Part shown: in pieces, positions 46,156 through 55,243 of the stretch
How the letters are laid out: every line of letters starts with the position of its first letter
How positions within the stretch are numbered: the first letter of the stretch is position 1
Assembly (NCBI RefSeq): GCF_030433855.1
Contig: NZ_JARUXC010000003.1
Coordinates: forward strand, 310,001-374,000
Direction: 5' to 3'
Source of the DNA: Agreia sp. PsM10
Lineage (GTDB): Bacteria > Actinomycetota > Actinomycetes > Actinomycetales > Microbacteriaceae
DNA length: 64,000 nucleotides
The notes under the pieces: model-generated
Database searches by the model: none
What the model saw: only the letters and a program-made list of their open reading frames with translations
What the model was told of the DNA's origin: nothing
Translations under genes and position numbers: made by a program

Positions 46156-47831
46156 TCGCTGACGAACACGTCACGCACCCGCCAACCGGCCTCCTCCTTC
46201 ATCAGAAGGAACGAGGCCGGTTGGTCGTTAAACCGGGCCGCGACAAGCGCTGAGCCGCCCCACGATCCCGTCACGATCGCCTCCGAGGCGTCGATCACGA
46301 GCGGAACGGTCACATCGGCCCTCGATGCCAGATAGTCGGGCTGGAAGACGTCAGTGAGACAGGCCTCCTGCTCCGCAGAGGCGGCACACCCTTCGGAGAC
46401 GGCCGACAGACCGCGCAGGGCGTCGGCGGGATCCTCTGACTGCGCGAGGCTCGCGTCCTCGCCGTTCGTCTCGGCCAGCGGTTCGCGGGCCGGAGCAGGT
46501 GCCTCGGACGGCTCGCTCGACGGCACCACATCGACTCCCGCCTGGGCCTGATCTCGCGGCACAGGAAGCGCCAGCAGCAACGCTGTCGTTGCGACCACGG
46601 CACAGAGGGCCCCGACGAGCAGCGGTCGGCGGCCCACTCGTCTCGCCGTCGGGTGCCGGCTGGTCGGTTGCCGTTGTTCGTTGCGTGTGTCGGCCACCGA
46701 CGCCGAGGCATCCGAGGCGATCCGATTCGACCCTCGCGCCGTCGCATCGACGATGCGGGAGGCGACCTCGAGCGCCGACGACGACGCACCGAGGATGCGC
46801 AGAGCGGCGATGAGCCTGTTCTCCGCCGGCGCGGGAGGGGGTGCGGCAGTCGATGCCTGCCAGTCGTACTCTGCGGTCTGTGTCTGCTGAGTCTCCCGAG
46901 TCGTCGGCACGACGGCATCGGGCTCGGTCGGCTCGCGTGCGGCCGAGCGAGGCCGTCCGCCACCCAGGGCGTGGTTCGGCAGGATGACGGAGTCGGGTGA
47001 CGCGACGGCGAAGAGCCGCCCTTCCAGCCGTGGGAGGAAGTCCGCGCTCGGCCCGACGCCGACCTCGGCAGCCGAGGCCACGATGTCGAAGCCTCTCAGC
47101 TCGGTCGGGTCGACGTGGGCGAGCACTCCCTCGACGACGGCGAGGAGGCCCCGGTGGTCGGCGAGGACCGCGGAACGCCAGACTGCTTCAGGCGACTCCG
47201 CCGATGTCTCGGAGCGCAATCGTGCATGCGACCTGGAGTTCGCTCCCCGCGCGAGCGGCGAGGCGCGAAGCACTCCGCGACCGAATCCCGTGAGCACCGG
47301 AGCTCCGCGTTGATCGAAGACGATCCTGCGGAGATGAATGGCGCCGTGCGTGACGCCGGCCTCGTGGAGCGCCTGCACCGCTGCGCACAGGGGTGCGAGG
47401 ATCGTCACGGCCTGCCCCGCGGTCAGCCTCTGTGGGTTGTCGACATAGGCAGACAGCGCGGGGCCGGGCAGTCTTTCGAGCACGAGGCAGGGTGGCTCGC
47501 CCGATTCGACCGTCGCGATGTCGATGAGCCGCACGACATGAGTGGTCGCCGGCGCACTCAGCGCGGCGAGTTCGACGTCGATGCTGCTCGCGGACGTCTC
47601 GGCGTGAAAGACCTTGACGAGCCGTGCGCGAGGGTGCGGCTCGGCGCTCGGCGAAGTCGGACGCGCAAGCAGGAGAGTGGCCCTCGAACCGACGGCGAAC
47701 CGTCTCATGACCCTGTGCCCTGCCACGTCGTCGAGCCGCGATCCGTGCGGCTCGCCCGGCGTGCGCCGCTCGTTCGCCGCCCGCTCGGTGCCCGGTGGCG
47801 GGGCTGTCGGAAGACTGCGGCCGTATCTCAT
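46149..47831 (-). CDS. Membrane-anchored protein-kinase-like protein (pseudokinase)
   Basis: 560 residues. The first 270 residues have a kinase-like lobe: FAVGSRATLLLAR (glycine loop region, 46-57), the ATP-Lys in LVKVF (K73) and a helix-C Glu (E87). The catalytic loop reads HGAIHLRRIVFD (162-173), without the HRD/HGD aspartate, and the DFG site reads TGFG (181-184). It is therefore probably not catalytic. A Pro/Arg-rich linker, one membrane helix (LLVGALCAVVATTALLLA, about 401-425) and a 135-residue outer domain follow. The ATG at 47831 is chosen; a GTG at 47726 is an alternative. Function unknown; possibly a sensor or scaffold at the envelope. Confidence 0.7.
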   Translation of the reverse strand: MRYGRSLPTAPPPGTERAANERRTPGEPHGSRLDDVAGHRVMRRFAVGSRATLLLARPTSPSAEPHPRARLVKVFHAETSASSIDVELAALSAPATTHVVRLIDIATVESGEPPCLVLERLPGPALSAYVDNPQRLTAGQAVTILAPLCAAVQALHEAGVTHGAIHLRRIVFDQRGAPVLTGFGRGVLRASPLARGANSRSHARLRSETSAESPEAVWRSAVLADHRGLLAVVEGVLAHVDPTELRGFDIVASAAEVGVGPSADFLPRLEGRLFAVASPDSVILPNHALGGGRPRSAAREPTEPDAVVPTTRETQQTQTAEYDWQASTAAPPPAPAENRLIAALRILGASSSALEVASRIVDATARGSNRIASDASASVADTRNEQRQPTSRHPTARRVGRRPLLVGALCAVVATTALLLALPVPRDQAQAGVDVVPSSEPSEAPAPAREPLAETNGEDASLAQSEDPADALRGLSAVSEGCAASAEQEACLTDVFQPDYLASRADVTVPLVIDASEAIVTGSWGGSALVAARFNDQPASFLLMKEEAGWRVRDVFVSDQ

Positions 47832-47970
47832 CTCTCGACAGTGCCGTTCGGCGGGACCATGCTGCCCGGTTGGGCGAACGATCTGTGCAGAGTCGACCAC
47901 GCGCGGAGCGTGTGGAGGAGCGGTGCCGCTGCCATGAGCGAACGTGTCCGCACGATCGAAGCCGACTCGG

Positions 47971-47976
47971 TATCCT
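47971..47976 (+). promoter_or_regulatory. -10 element, leaderless start of DUF4191 gene
   Basis: TATCCT lies 6 bases before the ATG at 47983. Confidence 0.45.
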
Positions 47977-47982
47977 TGACGC

Positions 47983-48702
47983 ATGGCACGCAAGACTGAG
48001 CAATCCACCCCCAAGCCCCCCAAAGAGCCGGGCCGCATCAAGCAGATGTGGCAGGTCTTCACGATGACCCGTCGCTACGACAAGAACGTCGTCTGGATCA
48101 TGGCGCTGGGCTTTCTGCTCCCCGTCGCCGCGGGCCTGATCGTCGCCCTTCTCCTGTCTGACGGCAACGGCTTCGCCATGGCCATGTGGATCGTCGCCGG
48201 TGTCCTCGCGGGCTTCCTCGTCGCGCTCATCATCCTCGGCCGTCGAGCCGAACGTGCCGCCTACGGTCAGATCGCAGGCCAGCCCGGTGCAGTCGGCGCC
48301 GTTCTCCGCTCCAGCCTCAAGCGCAGCTGGCGTGGCAGCGAGATGCCCGTGGCCGTGAACGGAAAGACCCAGGACGCGGTATACCGCGCGGTCGGCCGTG
48401 GCGGTGTCGTGCTCATCAGCGAAGGGTCCAAGACCCGCACGACGCGCATGCTCGAAGAAGAGCGCCGCAAGGTGCTGCGCGTGCTCCCCAACGTGCCGGT
48501 CACGTTCCTCTACGTCGACTCCCACGACCCCGACGCCCTCCCCCTGCACAAGGTCGCCAGCCGCATGGCCAAGGTGAAGCCCGCGCTGAACAAGGCCGAG
48601 GTCATGGCCGTGAGCAACCGACTCACCTCACTGGGGTCGACGGGCATGCCCATCCCCAAGGGCGTCGATCCCTTCAAGGTTCGCCCCCAGCGAGGTCGCT
48701 GA
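47983..48702 (+). CDS. DUF4191 membrane protein
   Basis: 239 residues. A basic N-terminus (IKQMWQVFTMTRRYD), two membrane helices (about 38-60 and 66-86) and a cytosolic domain with GSEMPVAVNGKTQDAVYR and GRGGVVLISEG match the actinobacterial DUF4191 family. Function unknown. In actinobacteria the gene is typically found between the lipoyl enzymes and glnA, as here. Confidence 0.87.
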   Translation: MARKTEQSTPKPPKEPGRIKQMWQVFTMTRRYDKNVVWIMALGFLLPVAAGLIVALLLSDGNGFAMAMWIVAGVLAGFLVALIILGRRAERAAYGQIAGQPGAVGAVLRSSLKRSWRGSEMPVAVNGKTQDAVYRAVGRGGVVLISEGSKTRTTRMLEEERRKVLRVLPNVPVTFLYVDSHDPDALPLHKVASRMAKVKPALNKAEVMAVSNRLTSLGSTGMPIPKGVDPFKVRPQRGR

Positions 48703-48708
48703 CCCGAC

Positions 48709-49137
48709 TCAGCGACGCATGACGAGAACCGTGCCGGCGAACACGTCGTGCAGGCCGCGCTGGTCCGAGTCCCAGATGAGCGCGGGTATGAGCAGCAGCA
48801 GCAGCGCCGTGCGCAGAATCGGGCGCCACACCCCGGCGTAGCTCCCGTCGACTTTGACGAGGCGTATGCCGAGCAGAAAATGCCCCAGGCCACTGCCCAG
48901 AGTCGTGAGCAGAACGATCTGCTCGACGGCGAAGATGACCAGGCTCGCCCAGTCGTTGCCGAAGAAGAAGGCGAAGTAGACGACGTAGCAGGCGGCGAAG
49001 TCGATCAGGATCGCGACGAGTCGTCGACCGCTGCGAGCGACCGACCCGATGCCCGTTCGCGGAAAGCCCATCCGCTCCCCCGGCCAGTTGCTGGGAGGCG
49101 CCCCGTTGGGCGATGACGAGACGGTTGAAGTGGGCAC
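48709..49137 (-). CDS. RDD-family membrane protein
   Basis: 142 residues. The conserved [11 protein letters not shown] (Arg and Asp of RDD) starts the first of three or four membrane helices, followed by [16 protein letters not shown] and the final [13 protein letters not shown]. Function unknown; some RDD proteins have been linked to ion transport. It converges with the DUF4191 gene and is divergent from glnA1, next to which it is commonly encoded. Confidence 0.87.
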   Translation of the reverse strand: MPTSTVSSSPNGAPPSNWPGERMGFPRTGIGSVARSGRRLVAILIDFAACYVVYFAFFFGNDWASLVIFAVEQIVLLTTLGSGLGHFLLGIRLVKVDGSYAGVWRPILRTALLLLLIPALIWDSDQRGLHDVFAGTVLVMRR

Positions 49138-49182
49138 CAGACGAGTTTACGACCGTCGTCGTGGGCGCATTGAGGGCAAGCC

Positions 49183-49220
49183 GTAACATGCTCGAAACAA
49201 TTGTGTCACTGCTGGGTAAT
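49183..49220 (+). promoter_or_regulatory. Tandem GlnR-type operator upstream of glnA1
   Basis: GTAAC-N6-GAAAC-N6-GTCAC-N6-GTAAT: four five-base boxes at exact 11-base spacing, the first three fitting the GTnAC/GaAAC consensus of GlnR perfectly and the last at 3 of 5. This is the a1-b1-a2-b2 layout described for glnA in Streptomyces. It lies 11 bases before a candidate -10. Confidence 0.75.
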
Positions 49221-49230
49221 GGCTTCCCCG

Positions 49231-49236
49231 TAGGCT
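49231..49236 (+). promoter_or_regulatory. -10 element of glnA1
   Basis: TAGGCT is placed about 56 bases before the glnA1 ATG and just after the GlnR-type boxes; no good -35 is present. Confidence 0.4.
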
Positions 49237-49292
49237 CGGGACGGCTGCGTTCGCAGCTGTTCCTCTGTACCAAGCCATTTGGAGTCTCTCAC

Positions 49293-50717
49293 ATGTTCAG
49301 TGATTCTTCCGAGGTGCTCAAGTTCATCAAGGACACGGACGTAAAGTTCCTTGATATTCGGTTCACCGACCTTCCCGGTGTCCAGCAGCACATCACCATC
49401 CCCGCCTCCACGGTAGACGAGTCGTTCTTCACCGTCGGGCAGATGTTCGACGGATCGTCGATCCGCGGTTTCGCCTCGATCCACGAGTCGGACATGCAGA
49501 TCATCCCCGACGTCTCGACGGCCTACATCGACCCGTTCCGCGTCAACCGCACGCTGATCATGATCTTCGACATCTACAACCCGCGCAACGGCGAGATCTA
49601 CCACCGCGACCCGCGCCAGGTGGCCAAGAAGGCCGAGAAGTACCTCGCGTCGACCGGCATCGCCGACACCGCGTTCTTCGCTCCCGAGGCCGAGTTCTAC
49701 ATCTTCGACGACGTCAAGTACGAAGTGAACCAGCACTCCAGCTCCTACTCGGTCGACTCCGACGAGGCGGCCTGGAACTCCGGCCGCACGGAAGAGGGCG
49801 GAAACCTCGCCAACAAGACCCCCTACAAGGGCGGCTACTTCCCCGTCAGCCCGGTCGACAAGCACGCCGATCTGCGCGACGACATCGTGCTCGAACTGAT
49901 GGCTGCCGGTCTCGAGGTCGAGCGCGGTCACCACGAGGTCGGCACTGCAGGCCAGGGCGAGATCAACTACAAGTTCGACACGATGGTCCACGCGGCCGAC
50001 GACATCCTGAAGTTCAAGTACATCGTCAAGAACGTGGCCGAGCGCTGGGGCAAGACGGCGACGTTCATGCCGAAGCCGCTCTTCGGTGACAACGGTTCCG
50101 GCATGCACACCCACCAGTCGCTCTGGAACGACGGCGCGCCGCTGTTCTACGACGAGGCCGGCTACGGCGGACTGAGCGACATCGCTCGCTGGTACATCGG
50201 TGGAATCCTGGCTCACGCCCCCGCCGTCTACGCGTTCACGAACCCGTCGGTCAACAGCTACCACCGCCTCGTCCCCGGCTTCGAAGCCCCGGTCAACCTG
50301 GTCTACTCGGCCGGCAACCGCTCGGCGTCGATCCGCATCCCGATCACGGGCACGAACCCGAAGGCCAAGCGCATCGAGTTCCGCACGCCGGATGCCTCGG
50401 GCAACCCGTACCTCGCGTTCGCGGCTCAGCTGATGGCCGGCCTCGACGGAATCGTCAACCGCATCGAGCCCCACGAGCCCGTCGACAAGGACCTGTACGA
50501 GCTGCCGCCCGAAGAGGCGAAGCTCATCCCGCAGGGCCCCGCGTCGCTCGGCGAGGCGCTCGACGCGCTCGAGGCAGACCACGAGTTCCTGCTTCAGGGC
50601 AACGTGTTCACGATCGACCTGATCGAGAACTGGATCAGCTACAAGCGCGAGAACGAGATCAAGCCGCTCCAGCAGCGTCCGCACCCGTTCGAGTTCGAGC
50701 TGTACTACGGCGTCTAA
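49293..50717 (+). CDS. glnA: Glutamine synthetase type I (GlnA1)
   Basis: 474 residues, GSI-beta length. [53 protein letters not shown] and NRSASIRIP are active-site segments. The adenylylation site is Tyr402 in [10 protein letters not shown], so activity is likely controlled by GlnE encoded just downstream. It makes glutamine from glutamate and ammonium. The ATG at 49293 has GGAG upstream; longer in-frame starts would run through the operator. Transcription is probably controlled by GlnR through the boxes at 49183-49220. Confidence 0.96.
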   Translation: MFSDSSEVLKFIKDTDVKFLDIRFTDLPGVQQHITIPASTVDESFFTVGQMFDGSSIRGFASIHESDMQIIPDVSTAYIDPFRVNRTLIMIFDIYNPRNGEIYHRDPRQVAKKAEKYLASTGIADTAFFAPEAEFYIFDDVKYEVNQHSSSYSVDSDEAAWNSGRTEEGGNLANKTPYKGGYFPVSPVDKHADLRDDIVLELMAAGLEVERGHHEVGTAGQGEINYKFDTMVHAADDILKFKYIVKNVAERWGKTATFMPKPLFGDNGSGMHTHQSLWNDGAPLFYDEAGYGGLSDIARWYIGGILAHAPAVYAFTNPSVNSYHRLVPGFEAPVNLVYSAGNRSASIRIPITGTNPKAKRIEFRTPDASGNPYLAFAAQLMAGLDGIVNRIEPHEPVDKDLYELPPEEAKLIPQGPASLGEALDALEADHEFLLQGNVFTIDLIENWISYKRENEIKPLQQRPHPFEFELYYGV

Positions 50718-50734
50718 GCACCGAGCTCACCAAG

Positions 50735-50770
50735 ACAGGGCCGCATCCTCATCGGAGGGTGCGGCCCTGT
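50735..50770. terminator. Bidirectional terminator between glnA1 and glnE
   Basis: ACAGGGCCGCA (50735-50745) pairs with 50760-50770, with an inner CCTC/GAGG stem. It lies between the convergent stops of glnA1 and glnE. Confidence 0.8.
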
Positions 50771-50787
50771 TCGTCGTCTGCAGCGGG

Positions 50788-53778
50788 TCAGGAGCCGTAG
50801 AAGAGTCTTTCGAAGACGGCGCGGGCCCGTCGGGTGACCCCGAGGTAGTCCTCCTCCAACGTGGTCGCCGATCCCGGTGGGTACTCCAGCAGCCGGGCGA
50901 TGCCCTCGAGCGCCTTCCGGTCGCTCGGGAGCACGTCGGAGTTCTTGTTCGCCCACAGGGTCACGGCCGATCGGGCCCGTGATGCGAAGACCCAGGCCGC
51001 ACGAAGAACGGATGCATCGGTGCCGCTCACGAGGTCGGCCGCGACGGCCGCATCCAGAGCTTCGAGCGTCGACGTCGTGCGCAGGCTGGGCACCCTGCTC
51101 CCCCACTGCAGCTGGGTCAGCTGAACGAGCCACTCGACATCGCTGAGGCTGCCCCGCCCCAGTTTGAGGTGCCTGAGCGGATCGGTTCCCTGGGGCAGGC
51201 GTTCGTTCTCGACCCGGGCCTTGATCCTCTTGACCTCGCGCACCTCCTTCTCCGCGATCTCGGAAGGGAACCTCACCGTGTCGGCGAGCTGCTCGAAGTC
51301 CCTCACGAGCGCCTCGTCACCGGTGAGTCCGCGCGCCCGCAGAAGCGCCTGCGCCTCCCAGGTGAGAGACCACCGTGCGTAGTAGGCCCTGTACGAATCG
51401 AGGGAGCGCACGATCGCGCCGTTCTTGCCCTCGGGCCGCAGATCGATGTCGATGTCGAGCGGAAGGCGGTGGTCTTCGGTGAGGCGCTTGATCTCGGTGA
51501 CGATGGCCCGAGCAGCAGCCGCGGCCACCTCGCTCTCGACCGATACGGGTCGGTAGACGTACATCACGTCGGTGTCCGAACCGAAGCCGACCTCCCGACC
51601 GCCCAGCCGGCCCATGCCGATGATGGCGAACTCGATTCCGTCTCCGCCCTGCGCTGCAGAGGACTGCCGCACGACGGAGACGATGCCGGTCAGCAGCACC
51701 GTCGTGACGTCGGTCAGTCCGTGGGCGAGCTCGTCGACCGTGATGATTCCGAGGATGGAGGAGATGGCCAACCGCAGCACCTCACGACGGCGAGCGGCCC
51801 GCAGAGCGCTGGCCGCGGCATCCGGCGTGTCGTGACGTGCGATGATCGCGCGCATCTCCTCGTCGAGCAGCGCGTACGGCCGGGGCCTGAGCTCCTCCTC
51901 GTTCTCCAGCCAGGCGGCCGCCTCCGGTATGCCCTGCAGCAGCTGGCCGACGTAGCGCGAGGCGGACAGGACGTGGGTGAGCCGCGCGGCGGCTCCTGAC
52001 GAGTCGCGCAGCATGCGCAGGAACCAGTACGTGTCGCCCAACGAGTCGCTGAGGCGCCGGAATGCGAGCAGTCCGTAATCGGGGTCGGCTCCGTCGGCGA
52101 ACCACTGCAGCATGACCGGGAGCAGATGCCGCTGGATACTGGCCTTGCGGGACACGCCCGAGGTCATCGCCTCGATGTGCTTCAGCGCACCCCTGGGGTC
52201 GATGAAGCCGATGGCCGCGAGCCGTGCCTCGGCCTGCTGGCTGGTGAGAGCCACGTCGTCGGCCGAGAGTCCGGCGACGGCCGCGAGGAGCGGGCGGTAG
52301 AACAGGCGCACGTGGAGGTTGCGGACCCGGTGCTTGATGCCGTTCCAGCGCTCGATCAGCTGGGCAGCGGAGGGCTCGAGGTCGGTGGCCCGGGCGAGCA
52401 CGCGCTGGCCCAGTTCGTCACGCGGCATCAGATGGGTGCGCTTCAGGAAGCGCAGCTGCAGGCGGTGCTCGAGAAGCCGGAGAATCCGGTAGTCCTCGGC
52501 GAACTCGACCTGTTCCGCCCGACCGATGTAGCCGCGATCGGCGAGGGCGGTCAGAGCCGCGATGGTGCCCGCCTGGTGGATCTCGTCGTCGTTCTGTCCG
52601 TGCACGAGTTGCAGCAGCTGCACAGTGAACTCGATGTCGCGCAGGCCGCCCGGCCCGAGCTTGATCTGGTAGTGCACGTCGTCGGCGGGAATGTGCTGGG
52701 TCACGCGCTCGCGCATCTTCTGCGCCGACTCGACGAACCCTTCCCGAGAGGCGCTCGACCACACGCGGGGCGCCATCGCCGCCACGTACTGGCGGCCGAG
52801 CTCCGCGTCGCCGGCCAACGGCCTCGCCTTGAGCAGGGCCTGGAACTCCCAGCTCTTCGCCCATCGGTCGTAGTACGCGACGTGCGATTCGAGCGAGCGC
52901 ACGAGGGCCCCGTCCTTGCCCTCGGGACGAAGATTCGGGTCGACCTCCCACAGGCCAGGCTCCAACCCCGATTCGTAGATGCCCCTCATGGTCAGCATCG
53001 CGAGTCGCGTCGCGATCTCGATCGACCGCTCCGGCGGCAGCTCGCTGTCGGGCTCGCCCTCGCCCACGAAGATCACATCGACGTCGCTCACGTAGTTGAG
53101 TTCGCGAGCTCCGGCCTTGCCCATGCCGATGATCGCGAGACGGGTCTGGGACACGCTGTCGTGGTCGAAGAACCAGAGTCCGAGGCCTTTCGTCGACAGG
53201 GTCGTGCGAGCCACCGAGAGCGAGGCCTCGAGGGCTCCGGCGGCCAGGTCGGCGAGCGCGGACGCGATGCGGTCGAGCCCGGTCACCGGGTCGGCCTGCT
53301 CGAGGTCGTAGGCGGCCACTCGTGCGAGCAGACCGCGATACCGCACACGCAGGGCGGTCCAGGCCTGTTCACCGGATGCCGACGCGAACCCGTCGACGGA
53401 GCCCACGGACTCGAGAAGGGCCGATCGGGAGTCGTCCGCGGTGGGGAGCTGCAGGCGTGGATCGACGAGGACGTCGAGTTCGGACGGATGCCGCGCGAAG
53501 AAGTCGCCGAGTCCCTTGGATGCGCCGAGAACCCGGATCAGCCGAAGCCGATAGCGTTCGTCGGCAAGGATCGGCGCGACATGGTCGGGCGACCGCCGCA
53601 GAAGGTGGGCCAGGCAGCCGAGCGCCTGGTCGGGGTCGGCCGCGGAGGGAATGGCCGCGATGAGATCGTCGACATCGAGGCCGGCCAGCGTGGCGACGAC
53701 GTGCAGCTGCTCGTCGGCCCAGTCGAGATCGGCGAAGCCCAGACGGGCCAGATAGGTGAGTGATCTCGTTTCGCGCAT
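50788..53778 (-). CDS. glnE: Bifunctional glutamine synthetase adenylyltransferase/deadenylylase
   Basis: 996 residues. Two nucleotidyltransferase domains are recognisable: the N-terminal GMGKAGARELNYVSDVDVIFV (deadenylylating) and the C-terminal GMGRLGGREVGFGSDTDVMYVY (adenylylating), each followed by DPNLRPEGK or DIDLRPEGK. The enzyme adds or removes AMP on Tyr402 of GlnA1 according to nitrogen status. The ATG at 53778 has GGAGG five bases upstream. It follows glnA2 after 55 bases that contain a hairpin. Confidence 0.95.
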   Translation of the reverse strand: MRETRSLTYLARLGFADLDWADEQLHVVATLAGLDVDDLIAAIPSAADPDQALGCLAHLLRRSPDHVAPILADERYRLRLIRVLGASKGLGDFFARHPSELDVLVDPRLQLPTADDSRSALLESVGSVDGFASASGEQAWTALRVRYRGLLARVAAYDLEQADPVTGLDRIASALADLAAGALEASLSVARTTLSTKGLGLWFFDHDSVSQTRLAIIGMGKAGARELNYVSDVDVIFVGEGEPDSELPPERSIEIATRLAMLTMRGIYESGLEPGLWEVDPNLRPEGKDGALVRSLESHVAYYDRWAKSWEFQALLKARPLAGDAELGRQYVAAMAPRVWSSASREGFVESAQKMRERVTQHIPADDVHYQIKLGPGGLRDIEFTVQLLQLVHGQNDDEIHQAGTIAALTALADRGYIGRAEQVEFAEDYRILRLLEHRLQLRFLKRTHLMPRDELGQRVLARATDLEPSAAQLIERWNGIKHRVRNLHVRLFYRPLLAAVAGLSADDVALTSQQAEARLAAIGFIDPRGALKHIEAMTSGVSRKASIQRHLLPVMLQWFADGADPDYGLLAFRRLSDSLGDTYWFLRMLRDSSGAAARLTHVLSASRYVGQLLQGIPEAAAWLENEEELRPRPYALLDEEMRAIIARHDTPDAAASALRAARRREVLRLAISSILGIITVDELAHGLTDVTTVLLTGIVSVVRQSSAAQGGDGIEFAIIGMGRLGGREVGFGSDTDVMYVYRPVSVESEVAAAAARAIVTEIKRLTEDHRLPLDIDIDLRPEGKNGAIVRSLDSYRAYYARWSLTWEAQALLRARGLTGDEALVRDFEQLADTVRFPSEIAEKEVREVKRIKARVENERLPQGTDPLRHLKLGRGSLSDVEWLVQLTQLQWGSRVPSLRTTSTLEALDAAVAADLVSGTDASVLRAAWVFASRARSAVTLWANKNSDVLPSDRKALEGIARLLEYPPGSATTLEEDYLGVTRRARAVFERLFYGS

Positions 53779-53790
53779 GGTCCTCCGGCA

Positions 53791-53818
53791 GGCAGTGCGG
53801 CGACCTCGCCGCACTGCC
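53791..53818 (-). promoter_or_regulatory. Hairpin between glnA2 and glnE
   Basis: GGCAGTGCGGCGA (53791-53803) and its exact complement (53806-53818) form a 13-pair inverted repeat 16 bases after the glnA2 stop and just before the glnE ribosome binding site. There is no T-run, so it may attenuate or stabilise rather than fully terminate. Confidence 0.6.
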
Positions 53819-53833
53819 GTGCAGTGACTGGGG

Positions 53834-55171
53834 TTAGAGCATTTCCAGGTTGCTCTTGAGTTCGAACGGCGTCACCTGGGCGCGGTACGCCTGCCATTCC
53901 TGGCGCTTGTTGCGTAGAACGTAGTCGAAGACGTGCTCGCCGAGCGTCTCCGCAACCAGCTCCGAACCCTCCATGAGCGTGATGGCCCGATCGAGGCTGG
54001 CGGGCAGCGGGTTGTAGCCCAGCGCTCGGCGCTCGGCCTCGCTCAGGCTCCACACGTTGTCCTCCGCCTCGGGCGGCAGCTCGTAGCCCTCTTCGATTCC
54101 CTTCATGCCCGCCGCGAGCAGCAGCGAGTACGCGAGGTACGGGTTCGCGGCCGAGTCGATGGCTCGGTACTCGATGCGTGAACTCTGGCCCTTGTTGGGC
54201 TTGTAGAGCGGCACGCGCACGAGTGCGGACCGGTTGTTGTGGCCCCAGCACACGAAGCTCGGCGCCTCGTCGCCGCCCCAGAGGCGCTTGTAGGAGTTGA
54301 CGAACTGGTTGGTGACCGCGGTGATCTCGGGCGCGTGGTGCAGGAGCCCGGCGATGAACTGGCGGCCGATCTTCGACAGCTGGTACTCGGCACCGGCCTC
54401 GTAGAACGCGTTGCCGTCACCCTCGAAGAGCGAGAGGTGGGTGTGCATTCCCGATCCCGGATGTCCGGCGAGGGGCTTGGGCATGAACGTGGCGTAGACG
54501 CCCTGTTCGATGGCCACCTCCTTGATGACCGTGCGGAACGTCATGATGTTGTCGGCAGTGGTGAGAGCATCGGCGTAGCGGAGGTCGATCTCGTTCTGGC
54601 CCGGGCCCGCCTCGTGGTGGCTGAATTCGACAGAGATGCCCAGATCCTCGAGCATGCGGACCGAGCGACGACGGAAGTCGTGGGCGGTTCCTCCGGGAAC
54701 GTTGTCGAAGTAGCCGGCCGAGTCGACGGGTTCGGGGCCGTCGGCACCGTACTGGGACGACTTGAGGAGGTAGAACTCGATCTCAGGATGCGTGTAGAAC
54801 GTGAATCCGCGGTCGGCGGCCTTCGCGAGGGTGCGCTTCAGGACGTTGCGAGGATCCGCCACCGCGGGCAGGCCGTCGGGCGTGGTGATGTCGCAGAACA
54901 TGCGGGCGGTCGGGTCGATCTCGCCCCGCCACGGAAGGATCTGGAAGGTGGTGGGGTCGGGATGCGCCAGGACATCGGCCTCATAGGAGCGCGTCAGCCC
55001 CTCGATGGCGGAGCCGTCGAATCCCAGGCCTTCGGAGAACGCACCCTCGACCTCGGCCGGCGCGATCGCGACCGACTTCAGCGTGCCGACCACGTCGGTG
55101 AACCAGAGGCGGATGAATTTGATGCCGCGTTCCTCAATGGTGCGAAGAACGAAGTCACGCTGCTTATCCAT
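53834..55171 (-). CDS. glnA2: Glutamine synthetase, GlnA2 type
   Basis: 445 residues. GLGFDGSAIEGL, PEIEFYLLK, GPGQNEIDLRYADAL, PKPLAGHPGSGMHTHLSL and NNRSALVRVP are glutamine synthetase segments. The length and the C-terminal EGYELPPEAEDNVW are those of the GlnA2 group encoded next to glnE in Mycobacterium and Streptomyces; those lack the regulation seen for GlnA1. Whether it makes glutamine or acts on another amine is not certain. No GlnR-type box is seen in its upstream region. A TAACCT -10 (55219-55214) gives a 36-base leader. Confidence 0.93.
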   Translation of the reverse strand: MDKQRDFVLRTIEERGIKFIRLWFTDVVGTLKSVAIAPAEVEGAFSEGLGFDGSAIEGLTRSYEADVLAHPDPTTFQILPWRGEIDPTARMFCDITTPDGLPAVADPRNVLKRTLAKAADRGFTFYTHPEIEFYLLKSSQYGADGPEPVDSAGYFDNVPGGTAHDFRRRSVRMLEDLGISVEFSHHEAGPGQNEIDLRYADALTTADNIMTFRTVIKEVAIEQGVYATFMPKPLAGHPGSGMHTHLSLFEGDGNAFYEAGAEYQLSKIGRQFIAGLLHHAPEITAVTNQFVNSYKRLWGGDEAPSFVCWGHNNRSALVRVPLYKPNKGQSSRIEYRAIDSAANPYLAYSLLLAAGMKGIEEGYELPPEAEDNVWSLSEAERRALGYNPLPASLDRAITLMEGSELVAETLGEHVFDYVLRNKRQEWQAYRAQVTPFELKSNLEML

Positions 55172-55243
55172 CTATGGGCACTCTCTTTCGAACGGGGTCT
55201 TTCAACCAGTTACAGGTTAGTGCACGACCCCTGATCGAATCGG

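Noticed and set aside
55172-55243. GlnR-like boxes before glnA2
   Set aside because: CTTTC and GTTAC occur but with 5-base rather than 6-base spacing and a mismatch, so no site is claimed.
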